Source of the DNA: Eutypella sp. D-1
Taxonomy: Eukaryota > Ascomycota > Sordariomycetes > Xylariales > Diatrypaceae
DNA length: 64,000 bases
Direction of reading: 5' to 3'
Assembly (NCBI GenBank): GCA_023313575.1
Contig: JAJTTP010000034.1
Location: forward strand, 62,001-126,000
The translations under genes were made by a program, and so were the position numbers. Shown piece after piece: positions 23,260-33,479 of this stretch; within the stretch, counting starts at the first letter, position 1, and each line of letters begins with the position of its first letter. The notes below the pieces were generated by a model. It did not search any database. It saw only the letters and a list, made by a program, of their open reading frames with translations, and was not told where the DNA came from.

Positions 23260-23755
23260 CCATCCCTCCTTGCGTCGTCCTGTGCGGTGCGCTTTCTATG
23301 TAAGCGATGCTCAGTCAGCCAGGCAGTCGGTTGGTTGGTACATAGCCAAGCGTTCGGGTCTGCATGCGGGGGATAAGCATCCTGCATCGATACGAGCGCA
23401 GCTGAATGCATGCATGCACAGTGCTCCCATCCCATCCCATCCCGTTGTGGCGTTCGACGTTCGCAGCAACGTGCGTTATATATATGTATGTATGCATGCA
23501 TGTACGTCGAAGCGAGGCGAGGCGAGGCGGTCGCACGAGGATCTAGAACCTTGCCATAAGTCACAATGATCGTGCGTTTAATTGCTGCTGTTGTGTTTAG
23601 CGAGGGTAGACAGGCCTGAGCTGAGCAACTTGTCTTGTCTCGCGTGGTTCGGACCGAACCTCATGCAACGCGAGAAGAGTCATCGTACGGGCTTGGTAGT
23701 GCAGAGGACTTCGATGACCGCCCGCTGTAATGCGAGGGAGGGCGCGAGAGTGTTC

Positions 23756-23763
23756 TATATAAG
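23756..23763 (+). promoter_or_regulatory. TATA-like box
   Basis: TATATAAG about 118 bp upstream of the start codon of the small secreted protein at 23881, a plausible core-promoter distance. Confidence 0.4.
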
Positions 23764-23880
23764 AACTCACGTAGACCACACCGTTATCCGTTTTCCACCT
23801 CCCTACCTCAAGCTCAGTTAGTCCTCTAGGTCCTTTATTCTTAAGCGTACGGAAGTATCAATACAACTTATAAGTTCAAC

Positions 23881-24412
23881 ATGAAACCCCTTGCGTGGAT
23901 CAGTGTCCAAATCATGTATGTAACACCACACCACTCGGGTAGGTAGCCCTCAACACGACATCCTAACCAGCAGCAGGGCCGTGAGCGTGAGCGTGAGCAG
24001 CGCCATCGCGGCGGTAGGGCCATCTCCACCTCTAACGCCTACGCCGACGACCGCATCGACCTGCGAAACAACAGTAACGGTGTCCGAATATCCTACTACA
24101 GGCTGCGAGTTCTCGTGCGGAGGGTTCTGCATAATCGATAGTACGTTCATTATCCCCAGAACCCCCCCCCCCCTCCCATCCCATGTGCCGCTATATATAC
24201 ATCCGGTCCCTAACCCAACCGGTGGTGGTGTCACAGAGATCATCACGGTCCCCTGCGGTTGCGGGTCCGTGGCCGTGGCGACAAGCACGTTCACGATGGA
24301 GTGTCCGAGCACGACGCCGTGCGAGGTGTGTCATACGGGGTTCCCGTTCACGACGACGGCGTCGTGCTCTGCTGCTTCTTCTTCGAGCTCGGGCTCGGGA
24401 TGTTCGGGGTAG
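23881..24412 (+). CDS. Small secreted cysteine-rich protein A, 126 aa
   Basis: Three exons: 23881-23915, 23971-24140, 24237-24412. The first intron is GTATGT...CTAACCAG. The second, GTACGT...GTCACAG, is 96 bp, contains 12 C in a row and has no in-frame stop, so a retained form is also readable. The N-terminus MKPLAWISVQIISRAVSVSV looks like a weak secretion signal. The mature part is Thr/Ser/Pro-rich with about ten Cys, including CEFSCGGFC, VPCGCGS, ECPSTTPCEVC and a final CSG. This spacing is common in small secreted proteins of plant-associated and saprotrophic ascomycetes. A candidate effector or wall protein; function unknown. The acceptor at 23970 could instead be used three bases later (CAGCAG). 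Confidence 0.65.
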
Positions 24413-24713
24413 TGTCGTGGACTTCGTACGGCATAATAACGGGAGGGGGGAGGGGGGTGATTCTCACAGCTGTGTGGGCTACGTTCGAACCGTAGAACTG
24501 CGATGCTTCTTTCTCAGATGCGAGTACTTGGGTGTCGGTTCTACTATGCGTGGGGATATCACACCGAGTGCATCATTGGTCTTGCGGCTGGCATCAAATT
24601 CTTATACCGCCTAAGCTTAAGTTATGTCCGTTGGTTACTCGGAATGAAGTCTAAGCGTGAACCATAACCCGCCAGTATCCTCCCGTGAGCCCCCATACAG
24701 TACGCAGAGATCC

Positions 24714-25701
24714 TCAACATCTCTCATAGCCCACCAGAACATTAAACCCCTGTTCGTCGAACGCCTGGCCCCAGGTGCGGTCGCTCTGGTACTTGCCATC
24801 CCACCAGGTACATTTATCGCGGACCCACTGGGCGTGGGCGGCGAAGTCGGCGCACTTCCAGCTCACGGCGTGGTCGTTGTCGTTGCACCATCTGCGACAG
24901 CGCTGTTAGTCGGTGGTCCTTCGCTCGTCGGTTTTTCTTTTTCGTAGTCGAAAATTTTCAATTTATTTGGGTAAGGTAGGATAAAGTAACTCAACTCACG
25001 CGATCGCCTGGTCGCCCGCACATTTCAGCTTAGCGCACGCTTTCGGGCCGGGAGGGAGCTTGCAGTCGCCGCCCGTGCCCTGTAGATCGCTGATGAGCTC
25101 GTCGATGCGCGATGTCGTCGCTGCATCCGAAAGGCCTGCCTGTTCGGTTCAGTTCACAAGAATGGTTAATTAGCTGTGCACGATGGAGACAGGTTCTGGC
25201 ACCCCGACATGTATGTTTTGTAGGGCGGTACCAGCAAGACGGGGGGCTACCGTGGGTATATATACCTGACACAGAACCTTATCCATCTGGCGCGAAGCAA
25301 GAAGGCCGTCATCACGCGCCTCGAGATCCGTCTTGGGCTGCACAGCGAGGGCGCTCTCGTCACCAGACTCTCGCTGGATCTCGGCGATCTTGCTCAGGAT
25401 TTCCTATGGAAAGGTTAGGCTGCTTTCCAAAGACGGACTCTCGGAGACGGGTTCTCCGTACCGGCAGGGAACCCTCAAAGGTGTGATTTGGGCCACCGGA
25501 CACGACCGGGCCAGTCCAGGTCATGGACGACATGGTGTAGTCGTCTGGAATGCCGGAGCGCGACGCATCACCACGACTATGCAAGCGCTTGAAAAGGAGT
25601 CAGTGATGCAAGACGGTCAGACAATTCCTCCGCCTATCTGGGTTACTTACCATTACTGCACAGGATGCCAATGAGGCCGAGAGTAGGAGAGGAAGAAGCA
25701 T
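24714..25701 (-). CDS. Small secreted cysteine-containing protein B, 210 aa
   Basis: Five exons: 25701-25651, 25587-25462, 25403-25266, 25139-25000, 24891-24714. All junctions are GT/AG and the chain stays in frame. The signal peptide is MLLPLLLSASLASCA. The middle part is charged and helical (EILSKIAEIQRESGDES). The C-terminal half holds GGDCKLPPGPKACAKLKC, AWCNDNDHAVSWKCADFAAHAQ and a final QGFNVLVGYERC. The xWxCNDND...C...C pattern with a closing VGYxxC is typical of a large family of small secreted proteins in Sordariomycetes and Dothideomycetes of unknown function. It converges with protein A; their stops are about 300 bp apart. No ORF longer than one exon reveals this gene, so automatic calling could miss it. 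Confidence 0.8.
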
Positions 25702-27122
25702 GGCTCGCTACTTCACAAATCTGAGTTCCTGAGCTTGATAATATGGTTTACGATTCTTCAGGAGGGAAAACCTCAAAAAGAGCATTGGGTGTCCGGAGCT
25801 TGAGGAAGTGAAGTAGAAGTAGTGAGAGATGGCAAAGCGTTCAAATAGTTAAAACATCGCTCCTCCCATAAATATACTTCAACTTCCCAGTGGCGGTTTC
25901 CCTGCATACTTACCCATGAGGATATAGTCGTGATGGCTAGGAAGTGAACACGGTCGATGACAGGAAGCACCTACAACTAGTGTAGCCCCTATCAAGGCGG
26001 TTGAGGAAGGTAGACCCAGCAACAGTCAACACTGACGTGCATTTCTCGTCTTGACAGACACATAACCAACTGATGGACGGCGTAGAGCGGCGTATCTCAT
26101 GGTAGAATGTCAGAATTACGGCACGGCGACTCTTCCTTGTTGACTATTCACATGCATTCTGTCATATGCTACCTGGCTAAGACTCAGAATGAATTGAGGC
26201 CAGCATATACACATGACGATCCAGTAACGGTATCTCACAGGCCTGGGTCAAGAGAAATGACTGTGTGCTATCGACGAGATGGAATTGCTACAAGTCATAA
26301 CCAGGCATACTACGTTGGAATGTGGGATGCCGTCCAATAAAGTGGGGATGAAAAGGAGAGGGGAAAGGTCTCTATAGAATGCGCTAAGGAGCATAACTAC
26401 GGCCCGCGACCAGGGTTTGGAACGCGCTATGTATGAATGGAGATGTATATAGCGCTTCACGATCGCAGGAGACAAGAATATCTGGTTTAAATATACCCCG
26501 CTGAGGAGAAGAACAGCTATACATAGTTACCTAAGTAGAGCTAGCTCGTCGGAAAGACTCAACTTCTAGTTGCAGAGTCGCAGCCAAGAGTTTTTTTCGT
26601 ATTATTCAACCAATGTTGCAATTATTCAGCGGATGTTGTCGAATAGTCGTTTCGACTCTATGATCCCCGTGTCTCAAGTTAACCATTACCGAGCATTTGA
26701 TACGCGATTTGTCAGCGTGACTGGGTCCCGCTAAGAAATGATCGTGCCGAGCTTTATAATGCATCAACCAAGTTCCATACAATTATCCCAACTTGGAAGC
26801 TCTTATTGGTTCAAGCCTGCATCTGTTGCTTTGGAGCCTCGCTCATTCGGCAATGGGGGTGGGTTCTTGATGTCTGGAGATAACTTTCGGAGGGGCGCTA
26901 CGGCCGCTGAGGGGCGAGGATCATGTCGATAGAAGTGAATATATATAGTCAGTGATGGCAGATGCCATCTTCCTCTTCGACAACACAAGACATCACATTA
27001 TTAACCTACAATCCCAGACGAACAATAGCCTATCATCACCCTCTCAAATCATATCTACTTATCCAAGCAACTTCAACCTGAGTTACTTCACAAGCCGTCT
27101 CTGCATACTCAACTGAATCACC
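25702..27122. other. Divergent intergenic region
   Basis: Upstream of both secreted protein B (minus) and the DUF1993 gene (plus). AT-rich with TATA-like runs; no gene seen. Confidence 0.4.
26940..26948 (+). promoter_or_regulatory. TATA-like box
   Basis: TATATATAG about 175 bp upstream of the DUF1993 start codon, followed by a C/A-rich leader typical of fungal 5' UTRs. Confidence 0.4.
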
Positions 27123-27653
27123 ATGACTTCCATCTACGACATCAGTGTCCCCGTCATGACGAAGGCCCTGCAGGCCCAGCGACAGCTCCTCGACAAGGGC
27201 GCGGCCTGGGCCAAAGAAAAGGGAATCGCCACCTCCGAAATTCCGCTCTGGCGGATCCACGAGGATATGCTGCCGCTCTGGGCGCAGGTCCTCTTCGCCG
27301 TGGTAGTAACACAGAAGTCCGTCAATTCCCTCACGGGTCAGGAGTCTACGCTGCCGGAGGTCAAGGAAACCTCTTTCGAAGGCCTCTATACCGTGCTCGA
27401 CCAGACCCTCGAGAAGCTATCCAAGATCAGCAGTCCAAAGAGTATCACGATTGAGGAGTCGGGGCGGGTCGCGTGCGCCTTGGGTCCGGAACGACAGGCC
27501 ATGCTGACCGCGGCCGACTCCTTGAAGTACTACACGATGCCGAACGTGTTCTTCCACGTGACCACTCTGTACAACATCCTGAGAATGAAGGGCGTCCCGT
27601 TGGGAAAGGGAGACTATCTTCTGCCATTACTCCACGACGTCATAGGCCAATAG
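27123..27653 (+). CDS. DUF1993 family protein, 176 aa
   Basis: Intronless. The sequence MTSIYDISVPVMTKALQAQRQLLDKGAAWA, then TSEIPLWRIHEDMLPLWAQV, and the C-terminal LPNVFFH-like segment (MPNVFFHVTTLYNILRMKGVPLGKGDYL) match the DUF1993 family. These are all-helical proteins of about 170 residues, common in fungi and bacteria and resembling DinB-type four-helix bundles. The motif FFHVTTLYNILR with its His is conserved in the family and could bind metal, but no activity is established. No signal peptide, so cytosolic. The aldolase pseudogene lies convergently just downstream. Confidence 0.9.
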   Translation: MTSIYDISVPVMTKALQAQRQLLDKGAAWAKEKGIATSEIPLWRIHEDMLPLWAQVLFAVVVTQKSVNSLTGQESTLPEVKETSFEGLYTVLDQTLEKLSKISSPKSITIEESGRVACALGPERQAMLTAADSLKYYTMPNVFFHVTTLYNILRMKGVPLGKGDYLLPLLHDVIGQ

Positions 27654-27826
27654 GGGGTGTTCATGAGCTGGTACAGAGGCTTCACCTCTAAAATGATCTA
27701 CTGGGACAACATTTAGGGTGTTGGATGTCCCGTCGTGTAGATAAATAAGACAGTCATTGAAAAACCTTTCGCATCCAACACACTATCAACTATCCCGAAT
27801 GACTTGCGCTGAGCCTTTCAACGGAA

Positions 27827-28461
27827 CTAACTTGTCGCACTTGCCTCGTATTTCCATTCCATGAGCCTACAGGCTTTGGCAAAGCCTGAACTCCGCTTGG
27901 TAGCCTCTTTCATTATTTTAGCCGTGCTCGAGGTGCCTATGCCCGCGACGTCGAGCGACATGGCTAAAAGCGTATTATCCAGAGTCCTAACCCCGTCGAC
28001 AGCCTCGACTCGCACATCCGGGCCGAGGTCCCTCAACATGAGCGTGAAACGATGGGTCGTGTCGCGCTTGTAGCTGTAGAGCCCGCTCGGCATCTCCACG
28101 AATCCGAGACCCCGTCGGGGTCTTGGCGAAGGCCACAGGTGCGTTAGTCTAGGTTCCGCAGAAGTGCGTGATGTGCTTCCTGGGGAGGAAATCGTGTTCA
28201 AATATGACCTTGATGGCGCCGTCCGACCACCACCACGGGAGCGGGGAACCCTACGGCGGCACATACGCGCACGTCGGATCCTGCAAACATTTTCTTGGCT
28301 TCAGTGACACTGTACTGCTTCCCACAGACCGCGGCGACCCTCGATTTCTTCAAACCGTCGTGGATCTCCGTATCCGTCAAAACCGGATGCAATAGGGCAT
28401 ACCTGGCGATCTGGGGCAGGGAGAATAGCATAGTGTAAGACGAAATTATCTCTCCAATCAT
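27827..28461 (-). pseudogene. Deoxyribose-phosphate aldolase (DERA) pseudogene
   Basis: Three minus-strand fragments in different frames together cover much of a DERA. The 5' fragment reads LPQIARYALLHPVLTDTEIHDGL and ends KKMFAGSDVRVCAAVGFP. A second frame carries AIKVIFEHDFL and ITHFCGT, then an in-frame TAG at 28149-28151, then VAFAKTPTGS. After an apparent 1-bp insertion near 28113 a third frame continues GFVEMPSGLYSYK, VRVEAVDGVRTLD and GIGTSSTAKIMKEA. About 60 residues between GFP and KVIFE are missing. The Schiff-base Lys (in AFAKTPTG) is kept, but the second active-site Lys of KxAGG is Glu and AGG is VDG. DERA splits deoxyribose-5-phosphate into acetaldehyde and glyceraldehyde-3-phosphate; this copy cannot make an enzyme. 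Confidence 0.85.
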
Positions 28462-28924
28462 GACCCGAGAGCGTAACGTATCAATCCGGAGATGAATCGC
28501 GCGACGACGTGGTGTTGCGATTGGAGCAAGAAAGGTACGATAGAGATGAGTTCCATTTCAATTTGTTTGATAGGATAAGCTGTATTGGATAATCCGTGAG
28601 GCGCTAGTTCGTCTGTTGGGTGATGGAGGAATCAACGTAGAAAGAGAACGTATTTCCGCTATAGGAGACGCACAGGGGCATTCGCACGGTATGGGTTATG
28701 CGGGGTTTGAAGTGTTACTGCCGATTAGGGAGTCGGGGTTAGGCAATGGGGGTTATACTGGGCGTAATAAGTGAATATAACTGGCTTCCCAATGCCTCGG
28801 CTTCCAGAATCCCAAGTCTTGTATTGTAGCAGAACATAATTCCTAGATTCGCTGGAATAAGTGCCAGGGACCGGGAGGGGGCAAGTTGGTATATAATCGA
28901 GACATATCTGCTTGCCTTACTACG
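28462..28924. other. Intergenic region
   Basis: Former promoter side of the aldolase pseudogene and 3' side of the transcription factor gene. No gene seen. Confidence 0.35.
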
Positions 28925-30981
28925 TTACCCCCAAAGTGCTTGCCAGTCGAACCAGTTAGATGATGCGCCGAAGTCAAGGTTTCCTTCCAAAGCGGCATCC
29001 ACGGCCCCAAGATCAAAAGTCGGATCAAGATGGCCAAAAACATCGACGTCAGGAACAGTCCCTAGGAATGAAAGGTCGATACTTTCCCCCTCAAGCGTGT
29101 GGTCGGACATGTCGGCCGACGTGGCTTTTGCCGGTCCATCGCCGCCTCTTGGAGGCGGATCTGCTCTCCGCGATGCATCTCCCGGCTGAACATCTTGTGA
29201 GGAAAGCGAAGCTACGGCTTTGTTCATTTCCTGAAGCACTTGCTCCGCCATCGCAGCCATGACCTTGGCGGTCCAGAATGTGTCGCCTAGCGACTTCAAT
29301 AGCTGTGTGTTCCTCTGAAAAGCCTGCTTTCCGCGGTTTCTGTACATAGGGACGTTGCTGAAGCGCATCTTCAGGTACGCGACGCTTAGCGAGAGGGACA
29401 CACCATATGCGATGATCGGCATATACGACAGCTGGTCGTTGAACTCTTGGCCGACGATGGACGTTATGCGATCAGCGGAGAGCGACCGGCGGCTATTGGT
29501 GGCCGGAGTCGGCAGCGCGGAGGTGGTCGCGCCGGTAGCGGGTCGACAGGATAAGATGGCCACGGAGTGGTAGAGGATCTCAAGTGATGCTATCTAGTTG
29601 TGAGTGACACTGTCTAAGTGCATATGTATATGGGTACTAACGCTCCCGATAGGGAAGACTCACCTAAGCATGTGCTTGGTACTCTAGTTGCACCAGCATC
29701 AATGATCATCTGCTCGAAAATGGGTAACTCAACCGTCATGGGCTCTTGCAGTAGCCTGTTTCTCGGGCGATACAAGTCTATGACCTTGTCGAGCAACCCA
29801 ACGACCATCAGGAGCAGGCGGAAAGGTGGATCTTGCGCCGCTATACTAGCTTCTAGGTCCCAACCGATGTCGCGCTCGTGGATTAAAAGCGCTCGACCAT
29901 AGAGAGAAGAGTTAATCCGATCCAAGGCCCATAGGCAGCAGAACAGTGACCGGGTGCTCTGGGAGCCCTCTCTGTTCTCGTCCGCAGCGAGGTGGAGTCC
30001 GAGCGTGTGCATCTGGTGCGTCGCGTCTGCGAAGGCCCTGTCGGGAAGGTCCGCTTCCTCTGGACATGTCGGTTGCATATACAGCGAAAATACCAAGTGA
30101 ATCCTCGTGAGGGTGAACCTGTCCGTAATGAACCCTGCATCGAGTGTTACGCGAATCGCGCAGGAGAGATGGGCGCTGAATTCGCTACGACCCAGTAGGC
30201 CTTCGTGATTCTGTAGTCGCAGGTGCGGCGCCGCTTCCGGGTCAGAAGCTGCAGCGAGACTGACGACTTGCTCTAGGATAATCTGCGTTGTCTCGTCGTC
30301 TGGTGGTTGTGCAAAATAGCATCCTATAGCTGGGAACAGAGGGTCCAGTTTATCACGGTAGATGCGGCGAAGGGCAGCGTAATCAGATGCAGGGGGGCGG
30401 CAGGGGAGGCATGAGCTCTGCACATGGGATCTGAAGATGTCCTGGATGGTTTGACGCAGTGTTGAGGTATGCCTAGCCAGTGGAGAGGCTGAATCAGGCT
30501 TATCGGAAGTCTGAGACTGCCAAACCCCTACACCTCCGCGGATAGATCGGTCCCGGCTCGAATGTGGACTGGTAGCCTCTATGAAGATACCCTCAGGGTT
30601 CATGTCACCGACAAATCTAGACACATGACGTTCCGGTTTAAACACCTCGGATCTCCTTGCTGGCTTCTCCAACGATTGTGCATCGTCGCTCTTGACGGCG
30701 GTCCGAGGATGACGACGTGGTCTACCACCAGGCGCATCGGTAACATCAGGGCTCCCGTCATGTCCTACCTTCTCATGGATACACCGTTTCTGCAGTTCAT
30801 GGTTAACGATACCACCTACTAGGGGCATCGGTGGTGTCATACCTTGCGCTTGCGACATATAGAGCATGCCTGAGCAACCTGTCGTCTCTTGAGCGGTAAA
30901 CCAGTCGAATCCGATCCTATAAACCTCACCATGGCCATCGGATGCCCACAACGTGTAGCCCGATATGTCTGATAATGGCAT
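28925..30981 (-). CDS. Fungal-specific transcription factor domain protein without visible Zn2Cys6
   Basis: Two exons: 30981-29664 and 29589-28925, 660 aa. The frame opens at a GTG a little further upstream; the first ATG is MPLSDISGYTLW. Residues about 85-110 are basic (GRPRRHPRTAVK). RFVGDMNPEGIFIEAT follows, a stretch commonly seen just after the linker in Zn2Cys6 regulators. The fungal transcription-factor middle-homology region runs from about 205 (YAALRRIYRDKLDPLFPAIG) to about 450, including LGLHLAADENREGSQSTRSLFCCLWALDRINSSLYGRAL. The C-terminus is acidic (FGHLDPTFDLGAVDAALEGNLDFG), like an activation domain. No CxxCxxxKxxC cluster could be found in any frame of the 5' region. Either an upstream exon is missed or the DNA-binding domain is lost. 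It is divergent from the DUF1479 gene. Confidence 0.8.
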
Positions 30982-31855
30982 GCCGGAGGTGATCTCCACC
31001 CCTGCTCTTTGTTTGGAAGCGGTCACCTTCCTGAACGGTGAAGTTGACCAATCGGTGTACTACTGTACGGAGGTGACATTGTCTAAGTTCTTCTTGTGCA
31101 ATGACTTCCCAAACCGATTGACTTAGAGTGTACACTAGTTAGATGGATATAGTGAGAATCTCGAACTACTTAGTACCTAGGTTGCTAGGTTGTAGGTCTA
31201 AGAAGAATCGAAGACGAATAGGAAAAGCTTGTCGGCTTATGTTTACGCCCCCACCGGAAATAAAGGGGCGGCCATCGTCGGCGGAGGCGGACTAACCCTT
31301 TTAGGTAATTCCGCTCCCGACCGTCTGTCTCCGGGTTACGTTACCGTCAACGCGTCCTTGAGGGTCAGACTCCAGAGGGTGGTTTAGTGGTTCATGGAAT
31401 ATGCCGAGTGACATATTACGGACTATCCCCGAGAATCTAGTTACACGGAAATGCAATTATCTGCATTAGTACCACCATCATGAATCCCCGCATTCAACGG
31501 CGTAGCTGTCAGACGGTCACACGTTACGCCGTTGTAACTTGTGATCATCTAGTCTACGTTGACCTAGGTAAGTATCGGCGCCCCGCGAATAAATAGCTAG
31601 AGCCTAGATATTAATATTAGCTGTGGTCGCTTTTGCCGGGAATAGAAAGTCCGACAGGCCGTCGCGTATTACATCTACATCACGGTAATCAACGGTAATC
31701 AAGATCGGATAGAATGGATGAGAGCATCGGGCGTCGACTCCCACGCCATGTTCGGTCTGCAGCGTGCCATACATAAATAGGACTCTAAACTACTCTAAAC
31801 CACCTGACAGAATCATCTTCATAGTTGCTATTCATAGTTGCTAAACCGCGTCCCC
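30982..31855. promoter_or_regulatory. Bidirectional promoter of transcription factor and DUF1479 genes
   Basis: The 0.87-kb region separates two divergent starts. It holds a CGG-dense patch at about 31267-31290 and an inverted CGG(N9)CCG at 31332-31346, both of the type bound by zinc-cluster regulators. A TATA-like CATAAATAGG lies about 80 bp upstream of the DUF1479 ATG. Binding is inferred from sequence only. Confidence 0.3.
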
Positions 31856-33479
31856 ATGCTGCAGGCATCAAGAATCATTTCTCGCAGGTTTTGTCAGAGT
31901 AGATCGGTCATGATGGCTGTCACTCAGGATCAACCCCGAAGTAACGTCAAGAAAGAAGGAGATATCTCGGATGCGTTCGTCTCACTCTCTGGCACCGAAA
32001 GAGCACCATTGCCACCTCGGTTTCTGGAGCTCAAGAGGTCTCTAGTCTCTGGGCACGAGGATGAAGTCATCGGCAGCTGGAAGCGTCTGCTAGAGAGGCT
32101 AAAGGCCGAGAATGAAACCATAGCGAAGCAGGGACCGGCCGTAATCCCCAGCGTCGAATTTGGCAATCTGCAAGACGGACTGGCGAATTGCAGCTCCGAA
32201 ATCAGAAAGAGAGGAGTAGTTGTCATCAGGAATGTCATCCCAAAAAACGAAGCGAGAGCGTATAAGGATGAGATTGAGGAATACGTGAAGCGCAATCCTT
32301 CAACAAAAGGTATCCTGGCCGACCATATCAATGTCCACTCAAAATTATCTCGCACGCTAGCTGACATTGAATAGCATTCCCCCAAAACAACCCTCAAGTA
32401 TTCGAATTATACTGGTCTGCCCCTCAGATCAAGGCTAGGGCCCATCCCAACCTCTTGGCCACCCAAGCAGCTCTGATGCGCCTGTGGGAATCTTCCGACC
32501 CTGAGAGCGAGATTTCTCTGTCACGCCCCTTGGCATATGCCGATCGGCTTCGTATCAGGCAACCGGGTGACGCCAATTTCGCATTGGGTCCTCACATGGA
32601 CGGTGGTAGCGTGGAGAGGTGGGAGACCCACGGGTACGGCCGCGGTGGTGTCTACAACAAGGTGTTCGAAGGATCGTGGGAAGACTACAATCCTTGGGAC
32701 GCCAGCACGAGGGTTTCTGCCGTCGCAGACAACTACAACGGTTTAGGCGCATGTTCGATGTTTAGGATGTTCCAGGGATGGCTGAGTATGAGCCATACGC
32801 AACCTCGCGAAGGAACACTTCTGGTGAACCCACTCATTCAACTCTCGACTGCTTACCTACTTCTTCGCCCCTTTTTCCAGCCTCTCAAGGAGGCCGGCAC
32901 GGTGTCGGCGGAAGAGTACCTGTCTTCGGATAACTGGAAGTTCACCGATTCGGACATGACCAGCGAGCTCCAAGGTGCAACGCCTGGGCACGGACAGGAG
33001 CTGACTTCGGCCCTGCACCCACACCTCGAGCTCGAGAGAACGATGGTCCATGTCCCCGACATCCGGCCTGGTGATTTTGTGGCTTGGCACTGCGACAGTG
33101 AGTAGTCTAACCCATTACATCCGCACTTGAGATGTCACCTAACGAAATTCGCGCAGCTATCCACGCGGTGGATCAGGTTCACCAAGGCAAGGCCGACTCC
33201 AGCGTCTTGTACATCCCGGTATGCCCGGTGACAGAGCTGAACGGCAGGTACATCGAGCGGCAGAGGACTGCATTTTTGAACGGCACTCCTGGCCCAGATT
33301 TCCCCGGTGGAAAGGGCGAGAGCGAGCATCTCAACCGGCCCGATGAGGCATACCTCCGTACTCATTCGGGATCGCCTGGACTGTGCGCATTCGGTTTCGA
33401 GAAGATCACGCCTACTGAAAGTGATACGAGCGGGGCCAAGAGAGCAATAGGGATTGCAAACGCTATATTGGGGTTTTGA
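31856..33479 (+). CDS. DUF1479 family protein (Fe(II)/2-oxoglutarate oxygenase-like)
   Basis: Three exons: 31856-32309, 32375-33097, 33157-33479, 499 aa. The introns are GTATCC...GAATAG and GTGAGT...GCGCAG. The start is the first ATG; the N-terminus MLQASRIISRRFCQSRSVM is Arg/Ser-rich and amphipathic, which suggests mitochondrial import. The family hallmarks are GPHMDGGSVERW near residue 225, FEGSWEDYNPWD, CSMFRMFQGWLSMSHTQPREGTLLVNP and the late DFVAWHCD with His390. His225, Asp227 and His390 fit the HxD...H iron triad of 2-oxoglutarate oxygenases, to which the DUF1479/YbiU group is structurally related. The substrate is unknown. Divergent from the transcription factor gene, which may control it. 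Confidence 0.87.
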
